The notes beneath the pieces are model-generated. The model had not been told where the DNA came from. It searched no databases and saw nothing but the letters and a program-made list of their open reading frames with translations. A program made the position numbers and the translations under genes. A DNA stretch of 64,000 nucleotides from Roseimicrobium gellanilyticum (lineage in GTDB: Bacteria > Verrucomicrobiota > Verrucomicrobiia > Verrucomicrobiales > Verrucomicrobiaceae): NCBI RefSeq assembly GCF_003315205.1, contig NZ_QNRR01000006.1, positions 1 to 64,000 of the forward strand, read 5' to 3'. Positions 1 through 9,177 of the stretch are shown here, one piece after another (the stretch's first letter is position 1; the number at the start of each line of letters is the position of its first letter).

Positions 1-182
1 CACAACGCTCACGCACCCGGCGCAAACGCTGCGCGCTCAACTCAGAAAAAAACAGACAACCACTTCCGCGACTCCATTTATCTAACTAGACTTAACCATC
101 TCAAACGCAACATCCTTTACGCCATTCCTCGCCAACTTCCCTTCATGGCATTGGGCTGAAGCCGAACTCAGGGGACGTTTCC

Positions 183-200
183 ATTCGGCTAAAGCCGAAT
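183..200. repeat. Perfect 8-bp inverted repeat (ATTCGGCT AA AGCCGAAT)
   Basis: Two 8-base arms (183-190 and 193-200) form a perfect hairpin with a 2-base loop, just beyond the stop of the minus-strand gene ending at 209. A related imperfect version (GGCTGAAGCC) lies at about 153-162. No T-run follows on either strand, so it looks more like a small palindromic intergenic repeat than an intrinsic terminator. Nothing else is visible in bases 1-182. Confidence 0.55.
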
Positions 201-208
201 CTACTTTC

Positions 209-820
209 CTACACTTCCTTCCGCTGCGCCCACTTCTTCCCGGCGGCCAATGCCTTCAGCGTTTCCTTGAGCCGCGCTTGTTGCGTCTCTTCACGCTTGG
301 CAGTGCCCACCCACACCATGTACTCGCGCTGATACGTGGGCTTGAGACTGGCGAAAAAGGCCGCGGCTTTTTTGTTTTTCTTCAGTCCCTCCGCCAGCAG
401 TGGTGGCATGGGCCAGGCTTCGCGCTTCACCTTGGGCGGTGGTGGCAGTGCAGGTTGCGCATCCAACGCCACGGCGGCATGCACGAGGGCACGCAGCGCC
501 GCTTTGTCCAATTCATCGAGTGACTTGAGCTTGATGCCGCGGATGCCCATGTTGCCCTCGCCGTGGTTGAAAAGCTTCGCGGCATCGTTCAGCTCTCCAC
601 CGCGATAGAAGCAGATCTCGGCATGATCATTGAAGGCACCCAGCGAGACCACACGCTTCTTCAGCGAGTAGCAGAGCATGTTGCTGTTGATGGATTCCGT
701 GAGGTCAGGCTCCCAGCGAAACATCCACTCGCGCACCTCCTCACACAGCGGCTTGGAGAAGGTTGGGCACGTGGCTATCCACTCATCCGGATCCTGGGTG
801 CGTGAGGGGCGGCAGTCCAT
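209..820 (-). CDS. YdeI/OmpD-associated, DUF1801-like protein
   Basis: A 203-residue soluble protein. The first ~115 residues look like a DUF1801 (frataxin-like fold) domain, with the typical stretch around 'LCYSLKKRVVSLGAFNDHAEICF' region (residues ~49-71) and 'GIRGIKLKSLDELD'. The last ~60 residues (PPLLAEGLKKNKKAAAFF..., ending in a Lys/Arg-rich tail) match the YdeI/OmpD-associated C-terminal helical region, where 'L..N..A...F..L.P...REYV.W' is the usual pattern. Families with this architecture are small cytosolic proteins of poorly defined role; some have been linked to bacteriocin tolerance. It lies 30 bases downstream of the DAHP synthase gene on the same strand, so the two may be co-transcribed. 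The family call is from remembered motifs; the function is unknown. Confidence 0.8.
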   Translation of the reverse strand: MDCRPSRTQDPDEWIATCPTFSKPLCEEVREWMFRWEPDLTESINSNMLCYSLKKRVVSLGAFNDHAEICFYRGGELNDAAKLFNHGEGNMGIRGIKLKSLDELDKAALRALVHAAVALDAQPALPPPPKVKREAWPMPPLLAEGLKKNKKAAAFFASLKPTYQREYMVWVGTAKREETQQARLKETLKALAAGKKWAQRKEV

Positions 821-850
821 GGCGCAGAGGTAGCGCGTCTGCCTCGCGAC

Positions 851-1924
851 TCAAGCAAACACCGTCTGGCGGATGGTGGAGCAGGGCAGGCAGCCCGCGG
901 CCTCCCAAAGGAGCTCCTGCGTCGTCTCCCAATCCATGCACTGGTCCGTGATGGATTGCCCATAGACCAGGCCCTCGCGTGAGGTGCCGAGCGTTTGTGC
1001 GCCGGCGACGAGATTGCTCTCCAGCATCGCGCCGATGATGCCGCGTGTGCCCGTCACGCGCTGACGCACAATCTGGCGGAAGCTATCCGGCATGCGCGTG
1101 CAGTCCTTGCCACAGTTCGCATGGCTGGCATCGATCATCACTACGGGAGGCAACTTGTGCTTTTCCAAATCAGCGAGTGCGGAAGAGACAGAGGCCGCGT
1201 CAAAGTTCGGCCCATCTTCACCACCACGCAGGATGAGGTGGCTTGCAGCATTTCCGGTGGTATTCACCACACTCGCACGTCCGTCCTCGCTGATGCCCAG
1301 AAAAGTCTGCGGCTGGGTCGCCGCCTTGATGGCATTGATGGCAGGAAGCACGGCGCCGGAGGTGGCGTTCTTGAACCCCACAGGCATGGAAAGACCGCTG
1401 GCCATCTGCCGGTGTGTCTGGGACTCCACCGTCCGTGCACCGATGGCGCTCCAGCACGTGAGGTCCGCGATGTATTGTGGTGTGATGGGATCCAACATCT
1501 CGGTGGCGGTGGCCACACCGCAGTCCAGCACATCCCGCAGGAACGTGCGGGCCATGCGCAGGCCACCGGGAATGTCATTCGTACCATCCAGATGCGGGTC
1601 CATGATGAGCCCCTTCCACCCAAGGGAGGTGCGCGGCTTCTCGAAATACACACGCATCACCAGAAGCATACGCTCCCTCACCTCATGGGCCAGCGTGGCC
1701 AGCCGCTCCGCATACTCACGCCCGGCCTTCAGGTCATGGATCGAGCACGGTCCCACGATGACCAGGAGGCGCTCATCGTTCCCACTGAGGATGTTCTCGA
1801 TTTCACCGCGCGCCTTCGCCACAAACTCCGCATGCACCTCAGTACGCGGAATCTCCCGCACCATCTCCTGGGGTGCAGGCAGGGCGGTATTGGTGACAAC
1901 GTGAAGGTCTGTGACGCGAGGCAT
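851..1924 (-). CDS. aroF: 3-deoxy-7-phosphoheptulonate synthase (DAHP synthase, AroF/G/H type)
   Basis: First enzyme of the shikimate pathway: it condenses phosphoenolpyruvate with erythrose 4-phosphate. The 357-residue product has the type I AroFGH landmarks: 'VIVGPCSIHD' near the N-terminus, 'MRVYFEKPRTSLGWKGL', 'ARTVESQTHRQMASGLS', 'GFKNATSG' and the C-terminal 'SITDQCMDWE'. Length is usual for the family (about 350). I chose the ATG at 1924 (MPRVTDLH) because the open frame further upstream runs through an intergenic low-complexity repeat (1939-1982). Symbol is generic: aroF, aroG and aroH isozymes cannot be separated by eye, and the feedback amino acid is not predicted. A prephenate dehydratase gene lies elsewhere in this window (61091). 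Confidence 0.95.
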   Translation of the reverse strand: MPRVTDLHVVTNTALPAPQEMVREIPRTEVHAEFVAKARGEIENILSGNDERLLVIVGPCSIHDLKAGREYAERLATLAHEVRERMLLVMRVYFEKPRTSLGWKGLIMDPHLDGTNDIPGGLRMARTFLRDVLDCGVATATEMLDPITPQYIADLTCWSAIGARTVESQTHRQMASGLSMPVGFKNATSGAVLPAINAIKAATQPQTFLGISEDGRASVVNTTGNAASHLILRGGEDGPNFDAASVSSALADLEKHKLPPVVMIDASHANCGKDCTRMPDSFRQIVRQRVTGTRGIIGAMLESNLVAGAQTLGTSREGLVYGQSITDQCMDWETTQELLWEAAGCLPCSTIRQTVFA

Positions 1925-1938
1925 GGCTCTATAAAGAC

Positions 1939-1982
1939 GGAATGATGGAATATTGGAACCCCGGAATGATGAAAAGTTGAAA
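1939..1982. repeat. GGAATRWTGGAA-type low-complexity intergenic repeat, copy 1
   Basis: Tandem-like run of GGAATGATGGAATATTGG followed by CCCCGGAATGATGAA, located between the start of the DAHP synthase gene (minus strand) and the start of the CPBP protease gene (plus strand). Two further copies are at 35677-35715 (same orientation) and 36165-36202 (inverted). The unit GGAATATTGGA is shared exactly with the 35701 copy. Confidence 0.7.
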
Positions 1983-2063
1983 CACTCGCTGACCACTCTT
2001 CCAACCTTTCCCCGCCCCGCGTATCCCGCTTGTCTTTCCCCTGCTGCGACGCTACCGCAAAAG

Positions 2064-3035
2064 ATGCCCACCGCTTCCAAGTCCTCCAGCACACTGCTGC
2101 TCATCCTCGGCTATGTCCTGGGAGTGCTGCTGCTGGGAGCATTGCTGGCCCCGCCTCTTTTCTTCGCCGCGAAGAGCGTCATTCAAAACTCGCCGGACAG
2201 CGCCTTGGCCGGGGTACTGGAGGGAAAGGAATTCCCCGGCTACTTCAACCGCGCGGTGCTGCTCGCCGCCGTACTGGGCCTGTGGCCGCTGCTGAAAGCG
2301 ATGCGCATGAAGTGGCATGAGGTTGTGGGCGAAACACGCCTGTCCCGTGGTGCAGGTGAGACGGCCCTGGGATTCCTCACGGCCCTGGCTTTCATCGCCA
2401 TCATGGGATACTTCTGCTGGTGGGCTGAGGCCTGCCGCATCCATCCCAACGCGAAGTGGTACAATTTTCACAAGCCTCTCCTGTCAGGGTTTACGGTGAG
2501 CATCATTGAAGAGTTCCTGTTTCGCGGGGCGGTGCTCGGAATCCTCTGCCGCTCTCTGGGAACACGCGCCGGACTCTGGTGGACCACCGGCATCTTCGCC
2601 TTCGTGCATTTTCTGAAGCCCCCCCTCGATGGCGCCATTCCTGATGCATCCGTCACGTGGACCAGCGGCTTCTGGGTCATCAGCCAGCTCTTCCGTGGAT
2701 TCGGACGCTGGGAGAATTTTGTGGGCGAGTTCCTCCTGCTCGCTGCCGTGGGCTGGGTGCTCGGTCGCGCGCGGCAATCGACGGGAGGTCTGTGGCTTTC
2801 CATCGGCTTGCATGCCGGATGGGTCTCCGGCATGAAGTACTTTGGCGGGGTGGTCTTCACCTCCAAAGCCCTGCGCGATGGGGATTTCACGCCCTGGATG
2901 ACGCAGAACACCTGCCGCGCCATTGTCAGCCCCATTGTAGGCATCGTCCCACTCATCGCTGTGCTGCTCACCGGTGCCGTGGTGCTGCTGATCGTGCGCT
3001 GGCGCAAAGACGGGAAACCGTCCCAAGCCCGCTGA
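2064..3035 (+). CDS. CPBP family intramembrane metalloprotease
   Basis: A 323-residue multi-pass membrane protein. Residues ~9-40 form the first hydrophobic segment; further segments follow near 65-80, 100-120, 140-185 and 285-310. The CPBP (CAAX protease / bacteriocin-processing) signature is visible: EEFLFRG, with the two glutamates at about 148-149 and the arginine at 154, then 'FAFVHF' and 'GLHAGW', which supply the metal-binding histidines. The family contains prenyl-protein-type proteases and bacteriocin self-immunity proteins; the substrate here is unknown. I chose ATG 2064 because the hydrophobic N-terminus follows directly, and the frame upstream passes through the repeat at 1939-1982. 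Divergent from aroF; tRNA-Leu follows 78 bases downstream. Confidence 0.9.
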   Translation: MPTASKSSSTLLLILGYVLGVLLLGALLAPPLFFAAKSVIQNSPDSALAGVLEGKEFPGYFNRAVLLAAVLGLWPLLKAMRMKWHEVVGETRLSRGAGETALGFLTALAFIAIMGYFCWWAEACRIHPNAKWYNFHKPLLSGFTVSIIEEFLFRGAVLGILCRSLGTRAGLWWTTGIFAFVHFLKPPLDGAIPDASVTWTSGFWVISQLFRGFGRWENFVGEFLLLAAVGWVLGRARQSTGGLWLSIGLHAGWVSGMKYFGGVVFTSKALRDGDFTPWMTQNTCRAIVSPIVGIVPLIAVLLTGAVVLLIVRWRKDGKPSQAR

Positions 3036-3113
3036 ACAACCGCGGACAGCCCGCAGAATTTCGTTGCCACCTCGCCACCCCACCGCCACTTTCCCCGTCA
3101 CATACTCACTCAT

Positions 3114-3195
3114 GCCTGAGTGGCGGAATTGGTAGACGCGCCAGACTTAGGATCTGGTTGGGAAACTAGTGCAGGTTCGAGTCCTGTCTCAGGTA
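3114..3195 (+). tRNA. tRNA-Leu (anticodon TAG)
   Basis: Cloverleaf read directly. Acceptor stem GCCTGAG (3114-3120) pairs with CTCAGGT (3188-3194; the outermost pair is G-T). The anticodon arm is CCAGA CTTAGGA TCTGG, giving anticodon TAG. A long variable arm typical of leucine tRNAs follows (TTGGGAAACTAGT), then the T arm GCAGG TTCGAGT CCTGT. CCA is not encoded. Confidence 0.95.
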
Positions 3196-3234
3196 CTTGT
3201 TTGGTTTGGAATGAAGAAGATTCCTGAGCCGAGT

Positions 3235-3789
3235 TCATCCCTGTTGTTTCGATGGGCCTACCACGGCTCGCGCGCGTGCCCAGATGCCGAACCAGAAGGT
3301 GAGATAGTACCCAAGCACGATCGCTCCAGTAGCCATCGAGCCAGCCAGGCCGGACTCAGCCAGCCACGAATGGTCACCTGAGGAGGCATGCCACGATTTC
3401 CACACACGCCACAAGCCGAAAGAGAGCCGCAGAAAGACGCCCACGGTGATTGCAAGCACCAGCCATCGGTTGGGAATGAAGTGGAGCGCCTGTGAAGTGG
3501 CTTCCCACCGGGTGAGTCGAAGTCCCACGAGGCCAAGGACCATGCCGCACACAACCCCTACGGCGCTGTACTTGAATGCACCCGAAACCCAAAGGCTGCT
3601 GAACACCGCAGTCCCGAGAAAGAGCAAGGTGGAGATACCGATGCTGATGACATTCAACAAGGCCACCCACGGCCGGGCACGTCGGCGGGCGGTGCCTGCG
3701 CGGTAACGACTGATAATAGAAAGAGGCAACGCAAGCGCGACGAGGGCGAGAAGCGCAATCAATGCCAGGGTGAGCAGGAGCAGCGGCAT
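3235..3789 (-). CDS. Hypothetical multi-pass membrane protein
   Basis: A 184-residue protein with about five hydrophobic segments: residues ~2-28, 41-63, 72-90, 105-125 and 150-170. After the first segment there is a basic loop (RYRAGTARRRARPW). The arrangement (a basic Arg-rich loop with RPW, then several helices) vaguely recalls small DUF1453/CcdC-like membrane proteins, but I cannot support a family call. No catalytic motif is seen. It stands alone, convergent with the tRNA-Leu gene. Probably real, because the hydrophobic periodicity and codon usage fit a coding gene. Confidence 0.7.
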   Translation of the reverse strand: MPLLLLTLALIALLALVALALPLSIISRYRAGTARRRARPWVALLNVISIGISTLLFLGTAVFSSLWVSGAFKYSAVGVVCGMVLGLVGLRLTRWEATSQALHFIPNRWLVLAITVGVFLRLSFGLWRVWKSWHASSGDHSWLAESGLAGSMATGAIVLGYYLTFWFGIWARARAVVGPSKQQG

Positions 3790-4007
3790 CCACCGCTCTC
3801 CTCGCCGATCCCACCAAACGGGTCAAGGGCTTGAGGCCCCAAGCAGCTTGTCAGGATCACGTCTCGTAAGAATCAAGTAATGCCACCTTTAAAATTGGTC
3901 GATTCTTTACCGAAAGCGACGCGTCGAAGTTTGAAGAATCCTTGCCGCACCGGGGCTTGTGTCGACGTTCGTGACCTTATACGGTGCGCTCAACCAAATC
4001 CCCGAAC

Positions 4008-5114
4008 ATGCTTCGATTGAACCTGAGCCCCTTCTCAATCGCCCTCATCCCGCTCCTGTGTTTCACGGCCTGCGATTCCGAACAAAGCAGCGCCGCTCCC
4101 CAGAGCAGCTCAAGATCCAAAGAAATTGCGGAAAACATCGATAAGGAAGAGGCACTTGAAGCCATTCGTCTGCAGTCCGTCACCGATCCGGTAGCGGACA
4201 AAATCGAAGCCTATCGCAAGCAGATGGCTGAGCTCTTCTACGCTCAGAAGTTCGAGGCACTGGAGAAGGAGGCATCTGCCGCCCGTGCCAGCAAGGAAGT
4301 CTTTGGAAATGGGTCGTGGAAGATCGTCCAATTCTATCAGGCCTTCGAGCGCAAAAGTGAGGATGCGCTAGGCATCTGGAACGTCGCGGAGGACACGCAC
4401 AATGCCTGGCTGAAGGCCTTTCCAAATTCCGTGACTGCCCGCATCGCCTATGCCGATTTCCTTACCAACTACGCCTGGCACGCCAGAGGCACTGGCTATG
4501 CCGACACAGTTACCAGTGAGGGCGGGAGGCTGATGCATGAACGTCTCACCAAAGCAGGCAAAGTCCTCAACGACGCCCTCAAACTGCCAGAGAAAGACCC
4601 CATGCTCCATCTCGTTGCCCTCTACGTCGCTTTGGGCAAGGGCCTCGATAAACCTGACTATGACAAACTTCTGGAGGAAGCCCATGCTTCAGAGCCCACC
4701 TTTTGGGGCTATGACACTGCCCGAGCCTACTCCCTGCTCCCCCGTTGGTATGGGAACAAAGGGGACTGGGAAGCCTTTGCCGTCACCGCCGCTGAACGCC
4801 CGGACGGCCCCGGCATGGAGGTTTACGCCCGCATTATGATGCGCATGGTGGACTTCCACGAAAATGTCTTCAGGGAATCCAAAGCCTCTTGGCCAAAAAC
4901 CAAGGAAGGTCTCGACATCCTGCGCAAAAAATACCCTGAATCTCTGGAAATCCTTAGCTACGCTGCGCTCCTGGCCACCTGTGCCTTCGACAATAAATCT
5001 GCGAAAGCATACTTCGAGGAACTCGGCGACCGCTATCTGGAAAAGAGCTCCGTCTGGCCCTCCAAAGAGAGCTTCATACACTACCGCAAATGGGCTCGCA
5101 CCGGAAAGTGGTGA
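4008..5114 (+). CDS. Hypothetical lipoprotein, DUF4034-like
   Basis: A 368-residue exported protein. The N-terminus (MLRLNLSPFSIALIPLLCFTAC) reads as a lipoprotein signal with the lipobox FTAC at about residue 22, followed by a Ser-rich linker. The mature part is mostly helical. It has the pattern seen in DUF4034 proteins: 'LFYAQKFEALEKEA', 'GNGSWKIVQFYQAF', 'ARIAYADFLTNYAWHARGTGYA', and tetratricopeptide-like helix pairs after that. Function of DUF4034 is unknown. An upstream in-frame ATG at 3984 is possible, but the 4008 start gives the better signal peptide. It has no obvious partner genes. Confidence 0.8.
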   Translation: MLRLNLSPFSIALIPLLCFTACDSEQSSAAPQSSSRSKEIAENIDKEEALEAIRLQSVTDPVADKIEAYRKQMAELFYAQKFEALEKEASAARASKEVFGNGSWKIVQFYQAFERKSEDALGIWNVAEDTHNAWLKAFPNSVTARIAYADFLTNYAWHARGTGYADTVTSEGGRLMHERLTKAGKVLNDALKLPEKDPMLHLVALYVALGKGLDKPDYDKLLEEAHASEPTFWGYDTARAYSLLPRWYGNKGDWEAFAVTAAERPDGPGMEVYARIMMRMVDFHENVFRESKASWPKTKEGLDILRKKYPESLEILSYAALLATCAFDNKSAKAYFEELGDRYLEKSSVWPSKESFIHYRKWARTGKW

Positions 5115-5333
5115 AGGCAGGGGGATGACGAGGTGTGAGTGCGCCTGGAAGGCGGAGGGCCTTCACTGATGGCTGAACCAACGGCGCGTGCCTGTTCGTG
5201 CATCCTGCCAGAAGGATCATGGTCAGGTGTTGCCACGATCAAGACATCGGGACGGATACAGTTCCCAATCCAATCACGTTGGGTCACGCAAAGGCACGAC
5301 GAGATACGATGTGCCACGATACCACGCTTCTCC

Positions 5334-5681
5334 ATGAACAGGACATTGTCTCACCAGTTGCTTGAAGACTTGCATGCTTTGGAACGCTTCTTGAGAGGAT
5401 GCCGTCCTGGATTTGGGCAATCGTTCGCCACGGCATTGCTTCGCAGTTTGCAATCTGCCAGCGAAGGCCTGGCATGGCTGCAGGCTCCCATGAAGGAATT
5501 GGAACGCACCGTGCAGGACTTCGTAACTGCCGACACGTCCGCTTCCGTGAATGCCTTTGCACTCTGGTCCCGAATCGAACACGCCATTGCCGCCTGTCGC
5601 GATGCGGCCGCGGGAAGCCCTCGACACAAGATCACTTCCAGCAGCCTGCTGCGACCAGCTCTTGGGGCACCTCCGCAATAG
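5334..5681 (+). CDS. Hypothetical protein, weak
   Basis: A 115-residue reading frame starting MNRTLSHQLLEDLHALERF. It looks helical and amphipathic throughout (LLRSLQSASEGLAWLQ, MKELERTVQDFV). No family is recognised. The frame is open further upstream (to 5139) but that part is Arg/Gly-rich with no plausible start context. It could be a small helical protein or a chance open frame in an otherwise gene-poor stretch. Confidence 0.4.
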   Translation: MNRTLSHQLLEDLHALERFLRGCRPGFGQSFATALLRSLQSASEGLAWLQAPMKELERTVQDFVTADTSASVNAFALWSRIEHAIAACRDAAAGSPRHKITSSSLLRPALGAPPQ

Positions 5682-5720
5682 CCACGAATGCAGCACGGAG
5701 TCCTGAGCGAGTTTGCTTCC

Positions 5721-5957
5721 TCAAGACTCTCCGGTGGCACCGTTCTCCGGCCTGTCCTCCAGCCCCCACACGTAGATCACGGGAGCCTCTTCGGTCCGCA
5801 GGTCCCAGAGGACATTGTTCACCGTGAGCTGCAGCGAGTGGCCATCAGGCAGTCGCACCTGGACCATGTCTCCCGTGCGGGGCACCATCGGGAGCTCCAT
5901 GTCCGCCACGGTACTGGCCTCTCCGCCGGATTCTGTGAGGAGAAAAAGAACGCGCAT
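5721..5957 (-). CDS. Small hypothetical protein
   Basis: A 78-residue frame on the minus strand. The composition looks protein-like: 'VPRTGDMVQVRLPDGHSLQLTVNNVLWDLRTEEAPVIYVWGLED' region (residues ~25-68) suggests a short beta-rich fold with alternating hydrophobic residues, like small SH3-type barrels. No family is recognised. It is isolated, divergent from the FMN oxidase gene at 6134, and about 40 bases from the end of the weak frame at 5681. Confidence 0.6.
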   Translation of the reverse strand: MRVLFLLTESGGEASTVADMELPMVPRTGDMVQVRLPDGHSLQLTVNNVLWDLRTEEAPVIYVWGLEDRPENGATGES

Positions 5958-6133
5958 GGAGAAAATCCTACTCCCAATACCCCGGGAGTCGAGCGGGAAA
6001 TAAGCGCCTCACCGTTCCGGCTTGGCCCAAAAATCCGCAATCTCGACATCCCGCGCGCCAACTCCGCAGTGGCGGACGCGAAAGGATTGCCTAACAGAGA
6101 CCTTATTCTCTCGCCCCTTGCCGCCCCTTTTTC

Positions 6134-7285
6134 ATGGACCCCAATTACTTCAGCTTCCTCTATCCCTCCGTCGAGCATCTGCGCAACCGTACCCGCCAGC
6201 GGCTGCCTCGATTCGTTCTGGAGTATCTGGAAGGCGGCTGCTTCTCTGAGATTAACCTGCGGCGAAATACTGACGAGATCCGCGAGGTGCAGCTACGACC
6301 GTACTACCTGCGTGACTACGCCGGCAGCGACCTGAAGACCGAACTTTTTGGCAAGACCTACGACGCACCCTTCGGCATCGCGCCCATTGGGCTGCAGGGT
6401 CTCATCTGGCCGGAAGCCACGGAGATTCTCTCCAGCGCGGCCTACCGGGCGAATGTGCCTTTCATCCTCAGCACAGTGGCCACCGCCAGCATTGAGACCG
6501 TGGGGAAACTCACCAAGGGACAGGCTTGGTACCAACTCTACCACCCCACGGAGGACGACCTGCGTGACAAACTGCTGGAACGTGCCGAGAAGGCAGGCTT
6601 TCCCGTGCTCGTCATCCTGGCGGATACCCCCACCTTCGCCTATCGACCCAAGGAGATTCGCAACGGCCTCTCCATCCCGCCGAAGATGACCTTTCGGAAC
6701 ATCCTGCAGATGATGTTTCATCCCACGTGGTCCTTCAGCCAGCTCCGCGCAGGTGCACCCAAATTCAGGACTCTGGAACGGTACATCCCCAAGGGCACGA
6801 ACATGAAGCACCTGGGCCTCTTCATGAACAAGACCTTCTCCGGCAGACTCAGTCCCTCACGCATCGCAGCCATCCGCGAGAAATGGAAGGGCAAGCTCGT
6901 GGTGAAGGGCATCGTGAACGAGGAAGATGCTGAGAAGGCGTTGAGCCTTGGTGTGGATGGCCTCATCGTTTCCAATCACGGTGGCCGCCAGCTCGATGCC
7001 GGGCAGTCCACCATCAAGCCGCTGCAAGAACTCGCAGAGAAGTTTGGCCATCGCACCACACTGATGATTGATAGCGGCCTCCGCTCCGGCCCGGATGTAG
7101 CCTGTGCACTCGCCTGCGGCGCGAAGTTTGCCTTCATGGGCCGCACCTTCATGTACGGCGTAGGTGCACTTGGAAAATACGGTGGTGCGCACACCATCAC
7201 CATGTTGAAGCGCCAGCTTCAGCAGGTGATGGAACAGATCGCCTGCGAGCGAGTGACGGATTTCCCAAAGCACCTCGTGCAGTGA
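6134..7285 (+). CDS. FMN-dependent alpha-hydroxy-acid oxidizing protein
   Basis: A 383-residue TIM-barrel flavoenzyme of the glycolate oxidase / L-lactate dehydrogenase (LldD) family, which oxidises 2-hydroxy acids to 2-oxoacids using FMN. Visible landmarks: 'YYLRDYAGSDLKTELFGKTYDAPFGIAPIG' region (residues ~56-85), 'WYQLYHPTEDD', the lysine and catalytic segment 'LVVKGIVNEEDAEKA', 'VSNHGGRQLD' (catalytic His and substrate-binding Arg) and 'DSGLRSGPDVACALACGA' (FMN phosphate loop), then GRTFMYG. No transmembrane or cytochrome domain is present. Lactate, glycolate or another 2-hydroxyacid could be the substrate; the sequence alone does not decide. Convergent with the next gene, only 12 bases apart. 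Confidence 0.92.
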   Translation: MDPNYFSFLYPSVEHLRNRTRQRLPRFVLEYLEGGCFSEINLRRNTDEIREVQLRPYYLRDYAGSDLKTELFGKTYDAPFGIAPIGLQGLIWPEATEILSSAAYRANVPFILSTVATASIETVGKLTKGQAWYQLYHPTEDDLRDKLLERAEKAGFPVLVILADTPTFAYRPKEIRNGLSIPPKMTFRNILQMMFHPTWSFSQLRAGAPKFRTLERYIPKGTNMKHLGLFMNKTFSGRLSPSRIAAIREKWKGKLVVKGIVNEEDAEKALSLGVDGLIVSNHGGRQLDAGQSTIKPLQELAEKFGHRTTLMIDSGLRSGPDVACALACGAKFAFMGRTFMYGVGALGKYGGAHTITMLKRQLQQVMEQIACERVTDFPKHLVQ

Positions 7286-7297
7286 GGGGCGCATTCC

Positions 7298-8965
7298 TTA
7301 CTGCACCCCTGCATGCTCCAGCAGAATACGGCGCACTTCCTTGATGGCGGCGGGATTCTGGTGCGCGCCATGGTGTGTGGGCACAACCAGTTCGCTCTCG
7401 GCACCGTCCATATGGCTGCTCCAGTAGGGCACAATGCCATCGGACTGTGCTGGCTTGGTCTTGTCCTTGTTCCCGCCTTTGCCACGGTCACCCATGATGG
7501 TGTTGTACGGAATGCCCGGCGTGAGGGGAAATTTGTTGATGGCCATCACGAATCCGTTGGTTGGCGCAAGTGTGTCCACGCTGTTGGGAATGCGCTTCAG
7601 TTGCATGGCGTCTCCTGGGAGTACCACCAGCTTCACAGCTTCCTTGCCAGCCTTCAAAAGCGTGCGAGGAGCCTTGACCAAGCTGGCTCCGATGCGCCCC
7701 ACCGTACCGCTGGCCATGTCCGCGCCCTTCAGCGGCGCGCAGATGAAGATCACACGCCCCACTTCCGGACGATGCTCAAAGATGAGTGCATCCGTGAAGA
7801 GTTTCTTCGTATCGGGTGAGATCTCCACTTGCTCCGGCGGCTTGCCAAACATCTGAAGCCAGAGCTTGTCGCCCACATCCGTGATGAGCAGGCGGCTGAT
7901 GCATCCCCCCATGCTGTGGCCGATCACGACCATCTTCTTCTTTAGCGGATACCGTTTCTCAATGGCATCCAGCTCCTTTCTCAGAATGGCCGCGGAGTGA
8001 GGATACGGATAGCCGCTGGGATAGCTGTAGAACCAGAACTGGTAGTTCTTGCGGATGTTCTCATCACCGCGCAGCGCATTGATCATCGGAGTGTAGGTCG
8101 GCGGTGCGGAGTTCAATCCGTGAATCACAAGCACCACCGTCTTGTTCGGATCATAGGGCTGCAGACGCGCAATGCGCGCCGTGTGCGCATACTTTTCGGG
8201 ATTGATGAGGCGGGCGAGCCCCATCTTCTCCGGCTTGGTGCTGGCGAGCAAGACTGCCACCGGAGTGGAGAAGTCTGCCGCAAGAGGATACGTATGCCTG
8301 CCCACCTCCACAGTCTCCGTGGCCAATGGATCAGAGAATGCCACTTCCGCGCGTGAGCCCTGGAAACGCACCACCGCCGTCACGCCGTAGTAGGTGCGTG
8401 GCAGATAGAAGTTCTCACGTTCGTCTTCGTTCTCTTTCTTTCCAATGGCCACAAGTGGCGCGCCCAGGCCATCCTTGGTGATGTGTTCCTTCACAAACAC
8501 GCCACCCACATCGAACTGATCGGAAGGCGTGAAATCATACAACGCCGGGTCCCACTTCTTGTTCGCGACACGGCGATGCGTGAGTTCGAACGTGCCCTTC
8601 TCGGTGGGCACCGCGAGCGGCTTTGTCCATGGATCCAGCTTCGCATCCCGAATGATCATGAAGACTCGGGACAAGGCATAGTTATAGGCGTTGCGAGCCT
8701 CATCATTCTTGGGGTCGCGTTCCAGCTCGGCCTGTGCAGTCTGCGCAGCCGCGAGGCATCTCCCCAACGTCTCCATGGGCTGGCGATGGCTGCGCGCGGT
8801 CACATCGATCAGGTCCCTCTCCACAGAAACCAGCGCGCCCACCGCCGTGCGTATGGGCCGGAACTGCGGACGCCGCTCCGCAATGGTGGCGTACCTCGCA
8901 CAGCTGCTGAGGGAAAGGCACGCGAGGAGGGCGATGGCAGGCCAGAAGGAGAAATGGGGCTTCAT
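7298..8965 (-). CDS. Alpha/beta hydrolase lipoprotein (lipase-like)
   Basis: A 555-residue exported hydrolase. The N-terminus (MKPHFSFWPAIALLACLSLSSC) is a lipoprotein signal with lipobox LSSC at residues ~19-22. The C-terminal half carries an alpha/beta hydrolase fold: 'VVLVIHGLNSAPPTY' (oxyanion region), 'MVVIGHSMGGCISRLL' with the G-H-S-M-G nucleophile elbow, and a late 'VPTHHGAHQNP', which probably supplies the catalytic histidine. The N-terminal ~250 residues are a separate, mainly unrecognised region. The family resembles membrane-anchored esterase/lipase proteins; the substrate is unknown. It probably sits in the outer membrane. Divergently transcribed from the secreted protein at 9178. 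Confidence 0.85.
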   Translation of the reverse strand: MKPHFSFWPAIALLACLSLSSCARYATIAERRPQFRPIRTAVGALVSVERDLIDVTARSHRQPMETLGRCLAAAQTAQAELERDPKNDEARNAYNYALSRVFMIIRDAKLDPWTKPLAVPTEKGTFELTHRRVANKKWDPALYDFTPSDQFDVGGVFVKEHITKDGLGAPLVAIGKKENEDERENFYLPRTYYGVTAVVRFQGSRAEVAFSDPLATETVEVGRHTYPLAADFSTPVAVLLASTKPEKMGLARLINPEKYAHTARIARLQPYDPNKTVVLVIHGLNSAPPTYTPMINALRGDENIRKNYQFWFYSYPSGYPYPHSAAILRKELDAIEKRYPLKKKMVVIGHSMGGCISRLLITDVGDKLWLQMFGKPPEQVEISPDTKKLFTDALIFEHRPEVGRVIFICAPLKGADMASGTVGRIGASLVKAPRTLLKAGKEAVKLVVLPGDAMQLKRIPNSVDTLAPTNGFVMAINKFPLTPGIPYNTIMGDRGKGGNKDKTKPAQSDGIVPYWSSHMDGAESELVVPTHHGAHQNPAAIKEVRRILLEHAGVQ

Positions 8966-9177
8966 GGTGGGAGGACTCCAGACACTGAAAACAGCATGCG
9001 ATTTGCCATGCTACATGTCCCTCTTCGCATGTGACCAGCGAAAATCCATACAACCAAGGTGCAACTTGCATGAATTGGACGGCCTGAAGGTGACGTGGAT
9101 CAAAAATTTGAACATCCCGTGAAAATCGATGCCTAACCCCGGCTGCCAAAAAATTCCTCCATTCTGCCGCCCGACGA